Below, piece by piece: positions 32,641 to 45,255 of a stretch of DNA of 64,000 nucleotides (positions within the stretch are counted from its first letter, which is position 1; the number at the start of each line of letters is the position of its first letter). The notes beneath the pieces were generated by a model. It saw nothing but the letters and a program-made list of their open reading frames with translations, did no database searches and was not told the DNA's origin. This DNA is from Pseudopyrenochaeta lycopersici (lineage: Eukaryota; Ascomycota; Dothideomycetes; Pleosporales; Pseudopyrenochaetaceae). A program made the position numbers and the translations under genes. The stretch covers positions 1-64,000 of the forward strand of contig NHZP01000090.1 of assembly GCA_003313425.1 (NCBI GenBank). Direction: 5' to 3'.

Positions 32641-33629
32641 TATACCTCTCCTATCTATCTACCTAGCTCCTCCTTACTATCTACCTGCCCACGATATCCT
32701 ACCTCCCAAAGCCTACTATCTTAAATTCCTCTACCTACCTCTAGCTTTGCTTTTGCCTCTACTGCTACTTGTAGCCCATATAGCACTGCTATCGCTACGT
32801 TCGGCCATGCGCAATCTGCCTGCCTACTACTCTACTTACTGCTCTGCTTACTGCTCTGCTTACTACCCTGCGTTCTGCCGCAGAGATACTCCATTATCCC
32901 ACACTTCCAGCACGTTTGAACCTCCTTTTTATACCTTACCCTGCTCCGCAGCTCCTCTATATCCTGCAACCCCTCCTGCCTAAGCCGCAGACACTGCCAC
33001 AGACTATGTACTGCCGCCTCGCACTCTCTCTGCTTGAGCTCCTGCTCGGCCTGCTGCTCAGCCTGCTGCTTGGCCTGCTGCTTGGCCTGCTGCTCGGCCT
33101 GCTGCTTAGCTTGCTGCTCGGCCTGCTCGGCCTGCTGCTCAGTCTGCAGCTCAGTCTGCTGCTCGGCCTGCCGCTTAGCTTGCTGCTCAGCTTGCTGCTT
33201 AGTCTGTTGCTCCGCCTCTTCCTCCTCTTGCTGCCCTGCCTCATACTCCTCCTCCTCTTCCTCCTGCTGTACTACCACCTTGCCCTCCTCCCTCCTGAAT
33301 ACTTCATGCAACATACCCCAGCAGTATGGACACGTCGTCTGTGATAGCTCATCGAGCTTCGCCCGTACTACCTGCTCCTGCCTCGCCTGTAGCTGCTCCT
33401 CGTCCTGCCACTGTTTCTGCCCTCTATACTCCTGCTCCTCACAGTTATCGCAGAACGCTATCTCTGCGCCTTCTGCTGCGCCGTCTGCTGCGCCGTCTAC
33501 TCCTGTATTTGCTCTTGCCTGTAGCTGTCTACAAGATAATTGCCTGCCGTCTATATACCAACTTATTACTGCTCTTCAACAACCTACTGTGCTAATAAAC
33601 GCGTCCATCACCTCGCTATCGTTCATCGG

Positions 33630-34045
33630 TTGCTGCTCCTCTGCCTCTGCCTCTGCCTCTGACTCTGCCTCTGCCTCTGCCTCTGCCTCTGCCTCTGCCT
33701 CTGCCTCTGCCTCTGCCTCTGCCTCTGCCTCTGCCTCTTCCTGCTGCTGCTGCTGCTGCCTCTATTACTATTTTCTCTGCTACCCAATCTACTACTGCTC
33801 TTACTACTACTACTGCTGCCCCTGCTACGATAGGTTATAAAGCTAACTTTGCAGCGTCTGCTGTATCCGCTGCCATTGCTGCCACTGCTCCCACTAATGC
33901 CTCTGCTGCACCTGCTGCATCTGTTGCATCTGTTGCATCTGCTCCCACTGCTGCCTTTGCTGCATCTGCTGCATCTGCTGCCACTGCTCCCACTACTGTC
34001 TTTGCTGTGCCTCCTGCGCCTGCTGCCTCTGCTGCCTCTCTCGCA
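33630..34045. repeat. Microsatellites within the recombinase-like relic
   Basis: About 17 units of TCTGCC (33637-33738), then CTGCTGCATCTG-type triplet repeats (33850-34040). They lie between the recombinase-like core and the Cys-rich tail, in the low-complexity linker of the relic. ORFs rich in Ser/Ala or Arg/Gln here are artefacts of the repeat. Confidence 0.8.
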
Positions 34046-36195
34046 GCTCAACACTATTAGTTAGGCCACTCTGATCCTACTTCCTCTTCCTACTCGCCTC
34101 TCCCTGCGGAGGGAAGCTAAGGAAGGCCTGCTAGGCACGGCTTAACGTACAGAACACGTTAATTGAGCGTACGCTTAGCCCCTGTACTATATCAGCCTGC
34201 ACAGCATAGGCTACTATACCTGCTCTCGTCCTACGCCCGCTCTGCAGCTTAAGCGGATCCTCCTTATCCTCCTCGCCATCACTGCTACTATCTGCCTGGC
34301 GCGAACCTTAATAGCTACCGCGCTGCTTCCGCTTCTTCTCCTCCTGGCAGTAGCCTACAGCGAACCGCTCTCCTACTACCTTACGTCCAATACCTACAGC
34401 TGCGTGCTGGTACTCCTAAACTGTCAGCCGCGCGCCTAGTAGCTCAGTCGACTCTAGCGCTAGAGCACGCGTAAGCCTGTCTGTGTCCTAGAGCTTACTT
34501 TTATCTATCTAGAGATAATCACACATAGAGGCAGACGTAGCTTTGCCCTAACTAGCGAGTAGTATAGCCTGTAGTAGCCAAACGTAGAGTAGATACGCAG
34601 CAATTAACTACCCTACCGCCTCTGGCAGGAACCGCGGTACTACCTTAGGTCAATCCCACTGCGCCTGTATCTTATAGTAGCGGGTTACTAGCGTTACCTG
34701 CCTATTAATTATGTAGAGGTTACAATCCTAGAGTACCCCATTACGCCACCAAACAGACAGTAGCTCAGGCCCGCGCGCTAGCTGCCCACCTGTAATATAC
34801 ACTGCGAGGTAAAGCAGCTCTAGGAAGCAACCTACGCACTATAGATACTACTGTACCCTTTTCTTATACTACTACAGAGACGCCTTAGCCTAATCGCCTT
34901 CCTATTCTTCTCCTTACTTATATAGCCGCTGTGCAGCTCGCACGCTAGCTAGCTGTGCGAGACTCCAGTTACTGCCCTCGTTAAGCTGAGCTGGCGATAG
35001 GAAGCAGGCGCCTCATTCTGCTATAGACACGTCGTCCTAGATTACTGCTAGGTTAACAAAGCGTCGCTAGCTCTCCTCCTCTATCTAGAGTAGCTGCTCC
35101 CATAGAACCTTCTCTACCTTAGCTACAATCCCCTGCGCCATAGCGCAAAAGCGCTCTAGCTTAATAGGCCGGCCTTTAAGGAAGAACGTCTGGCGGTTAG
35201 GCAACCACCACATGCTACCTGCGATACTGCCTAGCGTACGTAGAGAGATATACTTAGCGTAGGCAAGTAGGCTAATTATAACGTTTATTAGGCTATACAA
35301 GCTATCAACAAGATAGCGCGCTCGCTGCTGTAGTAGAGCAGCCGTCGCGGCAGCACCCTGCTCTGCGCGCTAGGCAGAGGAGAGGAAGACCTCAGTAGCA
35401 AGCACGCGTACGCAGTAGATAAGGGAGCTAAGAAGAGTAGCAAACTGTAAGGCGTCGCGTAGCTAGTTCGTATCTAGGTTAATACCTAGCGCAGCTAGGA
35501 AGTAGATTAGGCTGCTGTTAAAAGGCTGGTAGTATATCTCCTAGCAGAACAGCGCCTTAGACAGACTTAGGACAGATCTCTGCTGTTCGCCTGTATTACT
35601 GCTGCGGTCGCTGCCTGTCAGCAACCTCCAGAGCTTCACAGCTTCCTGCTTCTGCCCGCCGTGCTAGGGGAATAGGCGGGCGATATGCTGCAGTCCCCTG
35701 CCTGCCTCCTCCTCCCTCTCCTCCCCCTCCTCCTTAGAAGCAATCAGCCGCAGGCAGTAGCAGATTAGTCGTGCCTAGAGCCTTGCCGCGCAACGTTAGC
35801 TTGCTGTCTTCTGCATACAACCTAGCGGGCGTATATCAGACCGCCGTAGACTTGCACTGCGTAGCCAGCGTAGCGTCTCAAGGGATAGCGAGCTGAGTCC
35901 CTCAACCGCCTGCTCCACCACCTCCTCAACGCGGCGGACCGCGCCCTGTAGTGCTGGCTCGTCGTCGCCTGGCAGCTGTACAGCGTAGGCGAGCCGCTTC
36001 TAGTCTGGGTAGGCCTTAAGGTGCTGCTCCTATTGCGTCCGCTTAAACCAGCCAGTGCGGTTGTAGAGAGAAACCTCCTCAGCGATTTAGCTAATAGCTT
36101 CTTAGTCCTGACGCTTAATAGCTGTCCATTCAGCTACTAAGCTAGTAAGCGTCTCCTGGTAATCTGGCTGCTTTCTCTGCTGTTGCTGCGGCTGA

Positions 36196-36376
36196 TCCTG
36201 CGGCTGATCCTGCGTCTGATCCTGCGTCTGATCCTGCGTCTGCTCCTGCTCCTGCTCCTGTGTCTGCTCCTGCTCCTGCGTCTGCTCCTGCTCCTGCGTC
36301 TGCTCCTGCTCCTGCGTCTGCTCCTGCTCCTGCGTCTGCTCCTGCTCCTGCGTCTGCTCCTGCTCCTGCGTCTGCT
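36196..36376. repeat. 18-bp coding repeat (Gln/Glu/Thr-rich)
   Basis: TGCTCCTGCTCCTGCGTC repeated about seven times, preceded by 15-bp TGCGTCTGATCC units. On the minus strand it encodes repeated EQTQEQ. It sits just after the OrsD-like fingers. Confidence 0.8.
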
Positions 36377-36935
36377 GCTCGGCCTGTACTACAAAGTACC
36401 GGACGTAGCGCTGTTCGCGGAAAAAAGTCTGCACCTTAACTGGCCTCTATAGCTGCGTGGCGTGCTCCTAGTGCAAGGTCGCAGAGGCAGAGGACCAGCG
36501 TGTAAGCTTTATACTGTGCTGCTGGTTTATATGTTTCTGTATACACTTACAGCTTGTGCTTAGAAAGCCGCAGCGCTTGCTAGTAGTAGTGCTACTACTA
36601 CTACTACTGCTGCTACTACTAGCGACGTGATTACAGCAGAGAAATGCGTCCTAAGGGGAACCTAGCTCCGCGATAAGAGGGCTGTTTAGTTAAGGGAGAG
36701 GGACCTCCGCTGGCGGGTTTAAGTTAAGGCCTTAGTAGGCTGTAAGCAGCTCTCTCTGCTGCGTTGCAGGCATACTATGCTGGCGCTCTAGGTGCTAATT
36801 GAGGCTGTAGACAGCGCAGGTATGCTGGCGGCAGACAAGGACGCTGTAGGATAGGAGAAAGGTAAACATTATAGATAGTCTTTCTTTTTCTCTCTTTTGT
36901 TCCCTCTCGCTTTTACTCTTATTTATTCTATTATA

Positions 36936-36995
36936 TAGAACGCGTAGTTACGCGTCTAGGAACGCGATTTATGCTCTAACGCGTTACGCGTAGGT
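36936..36995 (-). promoter_or_regulatory. Cluster of ACGCGT-type boxes upstream of the recombinase-like relic
   Basis: Within 60 bases there are four ACGCGT or GCGT-ACGCGT style words plus one ACGCGA, 160-220 bases upstream of the start at 36773. Such CG-rich words are conspicuous in RIP-eroded DNA. Confidence 0.4.
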
Positions 36996-36999
36996 ACTA

Positions 37000-37267
37000 G
37001 CTAATCTAGGTTAGAGAACTAGCTAAGAAAGGTTTAGTTGCAGAATAAAGGGGGCGGACGCATTCTTCTAGGTGTTCTCCTTCTGTTTCGTAAGATTAGC
37101 GAACGCACGGGGCAAGAGAAAAAAGGGGGAGACCGCATAGTTCTGGGTGTTCATAAGGCCTGGCATATAAAAATAAGTTAAAATTAAACGAAATATTATT
37201 TAGAGTTGCTAGGAGGTTAATCTCCTTATTACGTAATTGAAAATAGTAGAGAAACTAGGGTGTTAAA
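37000..37267. other. Spacer, no gene seen
   Basis: Short stretch between the recombinase relic and the next element; stops in all frames. Confidence 0.4.
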
Positions 37268-40200
37268 GAGTCTAGCTAATCAGCAATCGCTAGGTAAGCT
37301 TAGTAAGACCTACTAAAATCTAATTAGCTAGATAACTTAATATCTGCGCTAACAGCAGTAACGTAACTATAAGATTATAGAGCGATAATTTAAAGATATA
37401 AAATTAATTAAAAGAGGTAGAAGATAAGATAATTAATATTTTTAAGTATAAAGGTAAGTTTATAGCTGCGTTTAGCAGTAAGATAAGACCTACTTAAGAA
37501 ATGTTCCTAAGTAGCCTACTCTTAAGAGGACCCGCTATACTAGCTAATTAAGTAACAGGAAGGAGTTAAAATAATAGTAACTTTACCTTTTACTATATTA
37601 ATAAGCCTTAGCGAAGCTTTTAAGTAAAGTTAGGGAGGGAAAGATACCCTTTACTGCTTAAACCTCCTCTAAATCTTAAGCCTGCAGTTAATTCTATAAG
37701 GCCTAAGTTTCTCTTTCTTACTTCCTATTACTATCTATTAAAACTTTCTAAGCTAGATATATAAGTGCCTGTTAGGTATAAACTTTAAGTAATGTTACAG
37801 CCGCCTTAGACACCCAAACAGCCTAGGAAGCGTCCGCCCCTACTATTAAACCTAAATCCTTAACTAACTATAACTATAATTAAGCCTGCGCTAATAGAGA
37901 TTATATAATTTACTAGTAAAGAAGCTATTAAAAACTATAGAACTAAGCTTAAGTATTATAGTAACGTTAAAGTCCCTTAGCACGCAGGGATTATAGTAGA
38001 TAGTTAGGTTTAAAGCTTACTAAAAGTCTCGCCTGTTAAATAGAAGGGCATAGTAGATAATTAGATAGTAGCCTTAGTAACTTACTTTAATAAGACTTTA
38101 ACCCTTATTATCGCGACTAGAGAATTTCTAAAAAGAAGACTAAGCCTAATATTATAGTATAGAGGTATTACTACTTTTAAGTAATAATATCCTATACTTA
38201 AGGATATAGATACTTATAAGAAGAAGAAGAAAAAGGAGACAGAGAGCGTGTTTACCTATCTAGATAAATACTATTAGCATATACTAAGGCAGGTCCTTAT
38301 TCTATATTCTATTTAAGTAGTATACTTATACTCTAGCATAATAGTAGTCTAATAGTTATTACGCAGGACCTTACTAGATAACCTCGCTCCCTTCCTTAAT
38401 ACAGCTCTTTACTATTAATAATAATCTATAAAGAGGAGATAGGATAGATTTATTAATATTACTAACTAGGAAGAAGTACGTTAGTAAATAGCTAATATAC
38501 TTACTTAGATAAAGAAGTATTATAAAGATAGTAACGCTAAGTTATATAGTATTATTAACAAGCATAAGATACTTAGCTCTAAGGTTACGGCTAATAATAT
38601 AGATACGCGCTCTAGATAGGGGTACCTTAACTAGATATTCTAGATAGTAGTAATTAAATAGTATAGAAAGTAATTATATATAGGGATAAAGCTTCCTCTA
38701 AATATAACTATTCTGCCTAAATAGCTGTAAGAGAATTATTTTAGGTATTATAAGTAGACTAAGTTACTTCTTCCTACTACTAGTAATAGTAAGAATAATT
38801 CTATAACTAAGGCTAGCGTCTAGATAATAGCTTTAGTAATAACTACCTCTAAACATGCTAGAAGCTAAAGCCCTACTAGTTTATTAAATATTAGAGGGTG
38901 CACGTAAGTTATTAAGCCTTCTAGTCTTAGTTACTAACGTATAAGTAAAGAATTTAGAGGCGATATCTAGAATAAGCTAGAGAAGCTAGGCGAGCCTTAA
39001 ATAAATAAGCTGTCTATTATAGCTAAAAGTATTTAAGAAATCTAGCTAGAAGAATAACGTTTAAAAGGGAATAGGCGTACTTAATAATAAGTTAAGGTAG
39101 TAGAGGCCCTTTAAGAGAAATTCTATCTTAGGTAGTATTAGAGATTTCCTTCTACGCAGCCTCTTACTCTAAATAAGATTCGCGTAAGAGACTTAGAGTT
39201 AGTAAGGTAGTTACGCAAAGAGTTAGAAATACTACTAGTAATACTTAATAATAGTATTAACGTTTAAGACTTAATTAAAGAAGATATCTTGCTTAAAACT
39301 AGTATTACAGTAAAATCGCGTAAGGGATGTAACTATATAAATAAATAGTCTACTCTAGTTAAGATAACTGCGTTACTTACGTCTAGGAAGTTAAATAATA
39401 GTAAGCGCGTTTAGCTAATTAATACCTAGTATTAAGAGTATATAAATTTTAGCACTCTTAAGGATAGGCAGGGTAGTTAGGTATTTAACTATCGCAGGGT
39501 GTGCTAGTAACATTATTATTACGTGACTAGTAAGATAGGCCTGCTTACTTAAAGCCTTAGCATTCTAAACATAGTTCTACTACTTAAGATACTACACTAT
39601 TATTAGGATTAATAGGGTTAGCTTTAGTTAGACCTAGTAACTTAAGTTCTGTTCTTAGCCCTATTTTAAGGAGACTATACGTATTAAGACCTAAAGAGCT
39701 ATTATTATCGCCTAGTAAAAGTTTAAGTCTAGATTAACTAGGATAAAGTTACTAAGGCTCTTAGTTAGGGAGTATATATTAAAGCATTTAAGGAGTATAG
39801 CAGTATTACCTATAATACCTTTAGCTAGATTTTTAAGGATCCTAAGCTAGTCTTAATCCTTAATTAGAGTTTTAATATATACCTCTACTATACGCAGTTA
39901 ATTAATAGTAAGAGTAACCTTAGCTAGTGTTAGGTAATGTATTATTTATTAATACAGTAGCTTGTGCGTAGTAACGTTAAGTATTAGCTACTATATACAG
40001 TCTTACGAAAAGAGCCTAACCTAATTTCTTACTCTTACTATATAAAATATACTAAGCCTAAGGATAGGACTTACTTCTATTATATTAACTTAAACATCTC
40101 TAAGGCTGTATACTTAGGCAAGAGTGTAGACATTATCTAAGAAAGCGTCTCTTTTAATAATAAAGATAAAGATAACTATACGCAGATACTACGTAGCTTT

Positions 40201-41335
40201 AATAATATTATCTATAAGTACTAGAACTAGTAAGAAAACTTAGGACTTAAGAACTCTACTAGTTATATTAAGGGATAGGATAATAAGAGGGACTGGCTAG
40301 AGAGTTGCAGTGCGAAATTCCCTAACGTTAAATAGTTTAGTTAGCCTTGCAAGGCTAGTTATGTCTGTATCTCTAATCTTAGGCTGCCTTATAGATCTAC
40401 TAGACCTGTAACTAAGTAATAATAAACTATCTTACTTTAGTTTATTAAGGTAGAAGAGGACATAACTATAATAGAGATTCCTAAGATAGGCTCCTATTAA
40501 GAGCTTACTACTGCCTTTTAAAGCTTAACTGCCGCGCTAAAGTTACCTTCTAGACACTTAAATTACTATAGCGGCGTTAAGTAGGCCTTTCCTAGAGATG
40601 TTATACTAGTATACTCGTTAAACATTACTAAGGCTGTAAACTATTAGCTAAGATAGGACTCTCTACTAGTCTTAGAGGAACTAACTAACTTATTTATAGA
40701 TTAGCCTAATCCTAGTTTAATCTATTAATTTATTAAGGATACTAGGAAGGCTATAGTAAAGATAATTAAAGAGTATTAGGTTATCTGCTAGTATTATAAG
40801 AAGCTTACTTTTAAGGAAGATAAAGACCTTAGCGTACCTAATAAGTTATTCTTCTTAAATAAAAGTATAAATCTAGCTTAGGAAGCTAAGTAGTAGAAGT
40901 ATAATAGGTAGGTTAAATAATATACTACTCTAGATAAGGTTCTTAAGGAGCTTTCTAATAATCCTAATAGTAAGGCTGCTAGAATACTAGATAGGAAGGA
41001 GAAACTAAGGCGTCTGTCTATCTAAAGCGTAACTAAGTCTCTATAGACTTTAACTTATGCTAGTTCACGAAGGTTATTATTATAGTAACAGGCGCTAAGT
41101 TAATATTCGCCTAGTTAGTTACCTATAGGACCTCCTCTCGCGCCTTCTTATCCTAGGTAAGCGCAACCTAATATAAGCGCGTTAAATCTGTATACACTGT
41201 CGCAGACTCCTTATTATAGTAAGAGGATTAAGAAGATTAAGAAGAAGAAGTAAGGATAATTTAGCTGCACTATTAAGAGCTTAGCTAATTAGTAATCGCT
41301 AGGTAAGGCTTAACAGACTCTAATTAGCTAAGTGC
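37268..41335 (+). mobile_element. RIP-degraded element with a long ORF of unknown family
   Basis: Related sequences of about 60 bases mark both ends (37268-37342 and 41274-41338, core TAATCGCTAGGTAAG..TTA, each with TAGCTAAT and ATTAGCTA arms that could fold back). Between them the plus strand reads as long protein-like segments once stops at expected Trp/Gln are allowed (about 37880-41170). No reverse transcriptase, integrase or DDE motif is evident. At 40069-40130 TYFYYINLNI followed by SVDII.ESVSF would fit an HxD-containing double-stranded beta-helix with RIP-type H-to-Y and D-to-N changes, but that is a guess. An AT-rich mobile element is likely; class unknown. Confidence 0.4.
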
Positions 41336-42114
41336 CTTTAGGTTATTTAAGGAATACTAAGACGATAGCATACTTGCCAGCGTCTTTAACAGTAAGGTTA
41401 AGGCGCGTTTTCTTTTATTTTTCTTACTATCTTTAAGAGATTTAATAATAAAGTGCGAGAGTTTATAAAGGAACCTGCACGATTACAAGGACTACTCCTC
41501 CTACAGAAATGCAGCTTATACTGCCTTCCCTTTATTTGTAGGGCAATAATTTCTTTCTTTCTTTTCTTTCTTTTATGTCTTTTCTTAGCTCTCTTCTCTT
41601 CCTGCTAACAGTTCTGCTTATAAGGAGAAGGAATAATAAGCAGGATTTATAAGCTTAATAGGACTAAGCTTAAAGTAGGGGAGGATTATGCTATTGCATA
41701 GGGTACCTAGGTAATTAGGTGATGATAGGTTTCCTTTGTCAGCGAAATTTAGTAATAAGACTTGGAGATGCGAGAGATCTCAACATCATGCACCAAACCT
41801 CATGCACCATGCACCACACACCACGATAATTCACTTTAAAACTGAGATTTCGCAAAGTAGCTAGTGCATTAGCTACGTCAATTCAATGAGATTTCAGACT
41901 ATTTTGCTTATTACTTTTAATTAGGCTCCATGCTTCCCTTCGTTTCTGGCAGACTGCACAGGCAGGGCTGCTCCTGTTATTCACGCACATTTGATTCCAG
42001 CGTCGCCTCTCATTCACAACACCAGAACTGCGGGATTGTGCCGAACCACCTTGTTAACTCCACACCGCTATGCTGCTCTAGGTAAGTAACGTCTTAAGGG
42101 CACGCTGCAGATCT
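41336..42114. other. Transition from eroded to GC-balanced DNA
   Basis: No gene seen. RIP-type sequence ends around 41800-41900. ATGCACCA words repeat at 41789-41815. Confidence 0.4.
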
Positions 42115-42186
42115 TCCTCTTCCTCTTCTTCTTCTTCTTCTTCTTCTTCTTCTTCTTCTTCTTCTTCTTCTTCTTCTTCTTCTTCT
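42115..42186. repeat. (CTT)n microsatellite
   Basis: About 20 consecutive CTT/TTC units. Confidence 0.9.
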
Positions 42187-44460
42187 TTAACGGCGACGCC
42201 CTACGTGGCTTTGTCCCTAGGCTGGCTAACCTCAAACAGCCGTCCAAGCTAGCTGGTAGGATAGAACTTCTAGCACTACACTCCCTCTGCCCACATTAGG
42301 CTGCGTGGCGCTTGTTATGTGCCTTAGTGCAGGCGCCCTCTTTTGCGTGGGTTGTTCTATCTGTGCGCTTTCCTGCCATGGTCCTATATGTTCCGCAATG
42401 CGCGCACCAGGTACTCACATTGATTATGCCCATGTGACTCTGCTTCGCACTTAAATCTGTCCTTGTACACAGGCAGGTAAGCTAGTGGCTGCGCTCCTGA
42501 CCGCGGATACACAACCTCCTCTGTAGAGTGTAGTTCGTTTGCGAGACTGTTATTATAAGAACAGAATTCTAAAGAAAGCATTAATATGATGCGTTTTGAT
42601 AGTGTATTTGTACCAAACTCCGACATCGTGTACGGTCTTGATGCGGCTTGGATATTTTCTGGAGACCTTCAGGCTTCAATTCGAGTCTAGAAATCGCAGA
42701 AATTCATACGCGTTTCGTGAGGGGCCTGCATCTGTTACTGTAGAGAGATATACTTCGTGCAGGTCAATTTTTAGATCACGTACTGTTGGTTCGACATTTG
42801 CATAGGTGCGCGGCGTTGGTAATCTGCGAAGCATGATCACTTGAATTATACTTGATTCGGGTGTTTGCACCGGCCATGTGGGTCGTTTCTTTGCTGCCTT
42901 TTCCCAGCTCGGATCTTCACAGGCGCGAGACTTTCCGTTTGACCGCGTCAGGTTTTCTGCGCGATTCGTTTCGTGCAGGTTCAGGTACTGACTGCAGATC
43001 TCACTCTGCCTTTGTGTATCGTAACAAGAGCGGTGCCTGAAGATGCAACATGCCCAATATTGATCGGATGATGTGGCTTGAGCGAGCTGTAGGCTGCCCA
43101 GCGCCGCCTTCTCGTACCGGCGGGAGATGGACGCCAAACTGAGGCTAAGAATTGCACGTTCTTCGACTTTTTCTGATTCAAGACAGGTGCGGGATGATTA
43201 AGGCAGATTAGTACCAAACACTGCTTGCGCCATTCCCCAGCTCCTCCTGTTGGCGCCTATGCTCCGGAGTCATGTTCCGGCGGTGTACGGAGCCAGCGCC
43301 GTGAGTAGGACCGAAATGAAAATCAATCTTGGAGCGACCATTCCCAACCTTAAGTTTTCTAGATAGAGTGCGATTCTTGTTCTGGAGATCCATTGGCGCA
43401 ACTACCTTCTGCGAGTACTATGCGGTACGTAGCAAAGAGTGCTCAGCCTGGTGTTGTGTTGTTTGGAGGTTGTACTCTTCATCAGCTTAGACTCGGTGTA
43501 TCCACGGCGCTGAAGAAAAGATAGCGCGGCTCTACGCGACTCACGACCTCAGGTTGAAAAACAAACACTACTCGCTTCCTGGATCCCAGACAACGCAGAC
43601 GATATGACTGAGAAGCCTCTCGAGGGATCGCCGCGCCTGGCGGATCTCGATAGCTACCCCGTCTTTAACGCACTGTCGTCGATATGCCCGAACACCGGGC
43701 TAGTGGATAGATCAGGAGTACTCAGCTATGGGTAGAGATTGGGTTGGAGTCGCACCGACTCTGGGTAGGGGTTGGGTGGGTCCGCATAGACTCTGGGGTA
43801 GGGCAGGCTTGGGTCCGGGGTACAGCGCCTCAGGCGAGCTGCCTGTCGAAATTCAACCAATCATGAATCTTGGAGTTGATCATAGTGGAGCTTTTGTTCG
43901 TCGCATTCAAATAGGGATGTCACCCGAGGTGACGCGACGCTTTCCCTTCGAGGATGATATCCATGTGGGGTGAAGCATATTCTTGGTCCAGAAACCTGGT
44001 AGGGTCTTTCCAACTCACAGGCACCCTGAGTTTGTGCAAGGCTCCTACCTCATGAGCGCCGTTCTCACCTCTTTATGCATAATGTTTCTCATATACACGC
44101 GTGGCGCGCTGCACGCCAAATTGTCCGTGAGGGCCACATCAACGGAATCAAGTAGCTAACTTGTCAATCATCAAGCCGATCGGCAGGCTTGACTGTTACT
44201 CAGGTACGCAAGCCCCTACCATAGGCTCGTGCCGTACCTAATTAAGAATCGAATCGGCTATCACCTTGACTGTTGACAAGTACGCCGGTCAGCTTATTCG
44301 CTGCATCTGAATCCATCTGAGCGCCTCTGGTTGCACACAGAGTTGCGCATGGTCGAGACATGTTGACGATTTAGCGACTACCGCTACAGTTCAATTCAAA
44401 AATAGTGAAATGGCTTTTGTAGGCTATGAAAGAGTAGCTATAGGCATTGCATACAACCTA
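42187..44460. other. Single-copy DNA with no confident gene
   Basis: Base composition is balanced and unlike the flanks. Several short ORFs lie on the minus strand (42676-43137, 42981-43217, 43208-43393). They could be exons of one gene, since GTGTTTGG..CAG is possible as an intron near 43145-43225, but no domain, signal or membrane segment supports it. The Gly/Trp-rich plus ORF 43728-43973 comes from a short repeat of GGGTAGGG(G)TTGGGT words. Confidence 0.35.
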
Positions 44461-44666
44461 GGGCCATCCAGTGTGGCCAGTGGATGGAATGTATCGTGGA
44501 TCCAATCCAACGCCACACAACGCAGGGATATTCAGTCCAATCAGTTCTGCCTCAGCCACAGCGGTCTGAGCCAGACTAGATTTGGATTGGACGGAATACT
44601 CCTGGATTGTGTGGCGCTGGATTGGATCGACGATCCGTTCCATCCATTGGCCACACTGGGGCCGTC
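44461..44666. mobile_element. hAT-type MITE with 8-bp target-site duplication
   Basis: A 190-base element (44469-44658) begins CAGTGTGGCC and ends GGCCACACTG. Its arms are inverted copies for at least 70 bases (CCAATGGATGGAA, GATCCAATCCA, GCGCCACACAA, GTCCAATC all recur inverted). It is flanked by GGGCCATC and GGGCCGTC, an 8-base duplication with one mismatch. Ends of CAGTG type plus an 8-base duplication are hAT hallmarks. Non-coding; the ORFs across it are artefacts. Confidence 0.85.
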
Positions 44667-45255
44667 AAGCGTCTCGTTGCGTCAATACCGTTAGCCTGAC
44701 AGGTACGCCCGAGGCTGGTAAATAAATACGACATTAGTGCGGCTCCAGACTATCCAATTGTTCGATCTTCCTATGAGTTCGCCATGGCCCAAACATTTTA
44801 GAGTTTTGAGCCGTGATGTTGATCCGCATGGCGAACTTCAGCTTTCGGCACTTTTGGACTTAGTACTGTAACCCTGACGGCACAACAAAGTTTAATCGAT
44901 GCCGGAATTGGGCTTGCGTACTCACGGCATGACCCTCATGTCCCAGAACTTACTTCTGAGCGAAGTGTTTGGGGCTCCGTGAGTTAGAAAGAACTCCCGC
45001 CTTGGTCACTATCTCCCGCCTCTTCGCCTCTCCACCATACGGGATCCGCGCCGTGGCTGTCTGTCAAGAAACATATCATCCCGCGGAGGGCCTCTCCCAG
45101 CGATTGTATCGCATTGCATCTTCCTTTCCTAGCCGGCATTCTGCCATAGTCCCCGTCATACCGGAAACCCTATTTATCGGCCTCGTCACTCCTGCAGTAT
45201 CTAATCTATCTTTCTTGCTCTTCTACGACCCGAAACTCGACGTTGATAGCCGAAC
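44667..45255. other. Upstream region of the SAT4-like gene
   Basis: No gene called. ORF 44969-45259 overlaps the start of the next gene and has no features of its own. Confidence 0.5.

Larger units (their letters stand above)
32860..36773 (-). pseudogene. RIP-degraded OrsD / tyrosine-recombinase-like protein
   Basis: From ATG at 36773 the minus strand reads MPATQQRELLTAY, like the start of the 1463-residue protein, then a second OrsD finger (KRCGF..KHINQQH) and VQTFFREQRYVRYFVV, a typical OrsD ending. A Gln/Glu/Thr-rich repeat follows, then the recombinase-like core: GGQLARGPELLSV, VTRYYK, VVPRFLPEAVG, ARLTVQEYQHAAVGIG, and SGR..VAYAV where the GH and Tyr motif is expected. The tail has Gln- and Glu-rich repeats and CxxC motifs (FCDNCEEQE, TTCPYCWGM, TCWKCGIMEYLC). 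Stops are mainly at expected Trp/Gln. No helicase lies between core and tail here either. Dead, but it shows that the helicase-less layout occurs more than once in this window. Confidence 0.65.

Noticed and set aside
33034..33840. 268-codon Cys/Ser/Ala-rich plus-strand ORF
   Set aside because: Produced by CTG and TCTGCC microsatellites; no protein-like features outside the repeat.
42676..43393. Minus-strand multi-exon gene
   Set aside because: Three adjacent short ORFs could be joined, but splice sites are weak and no domain is visible, so it is only mentioned within the region entry.
44410..44694. 94-codon plus-strand ORF
   Set aside because: It spans the MITE inverted repeats and has no protein features.
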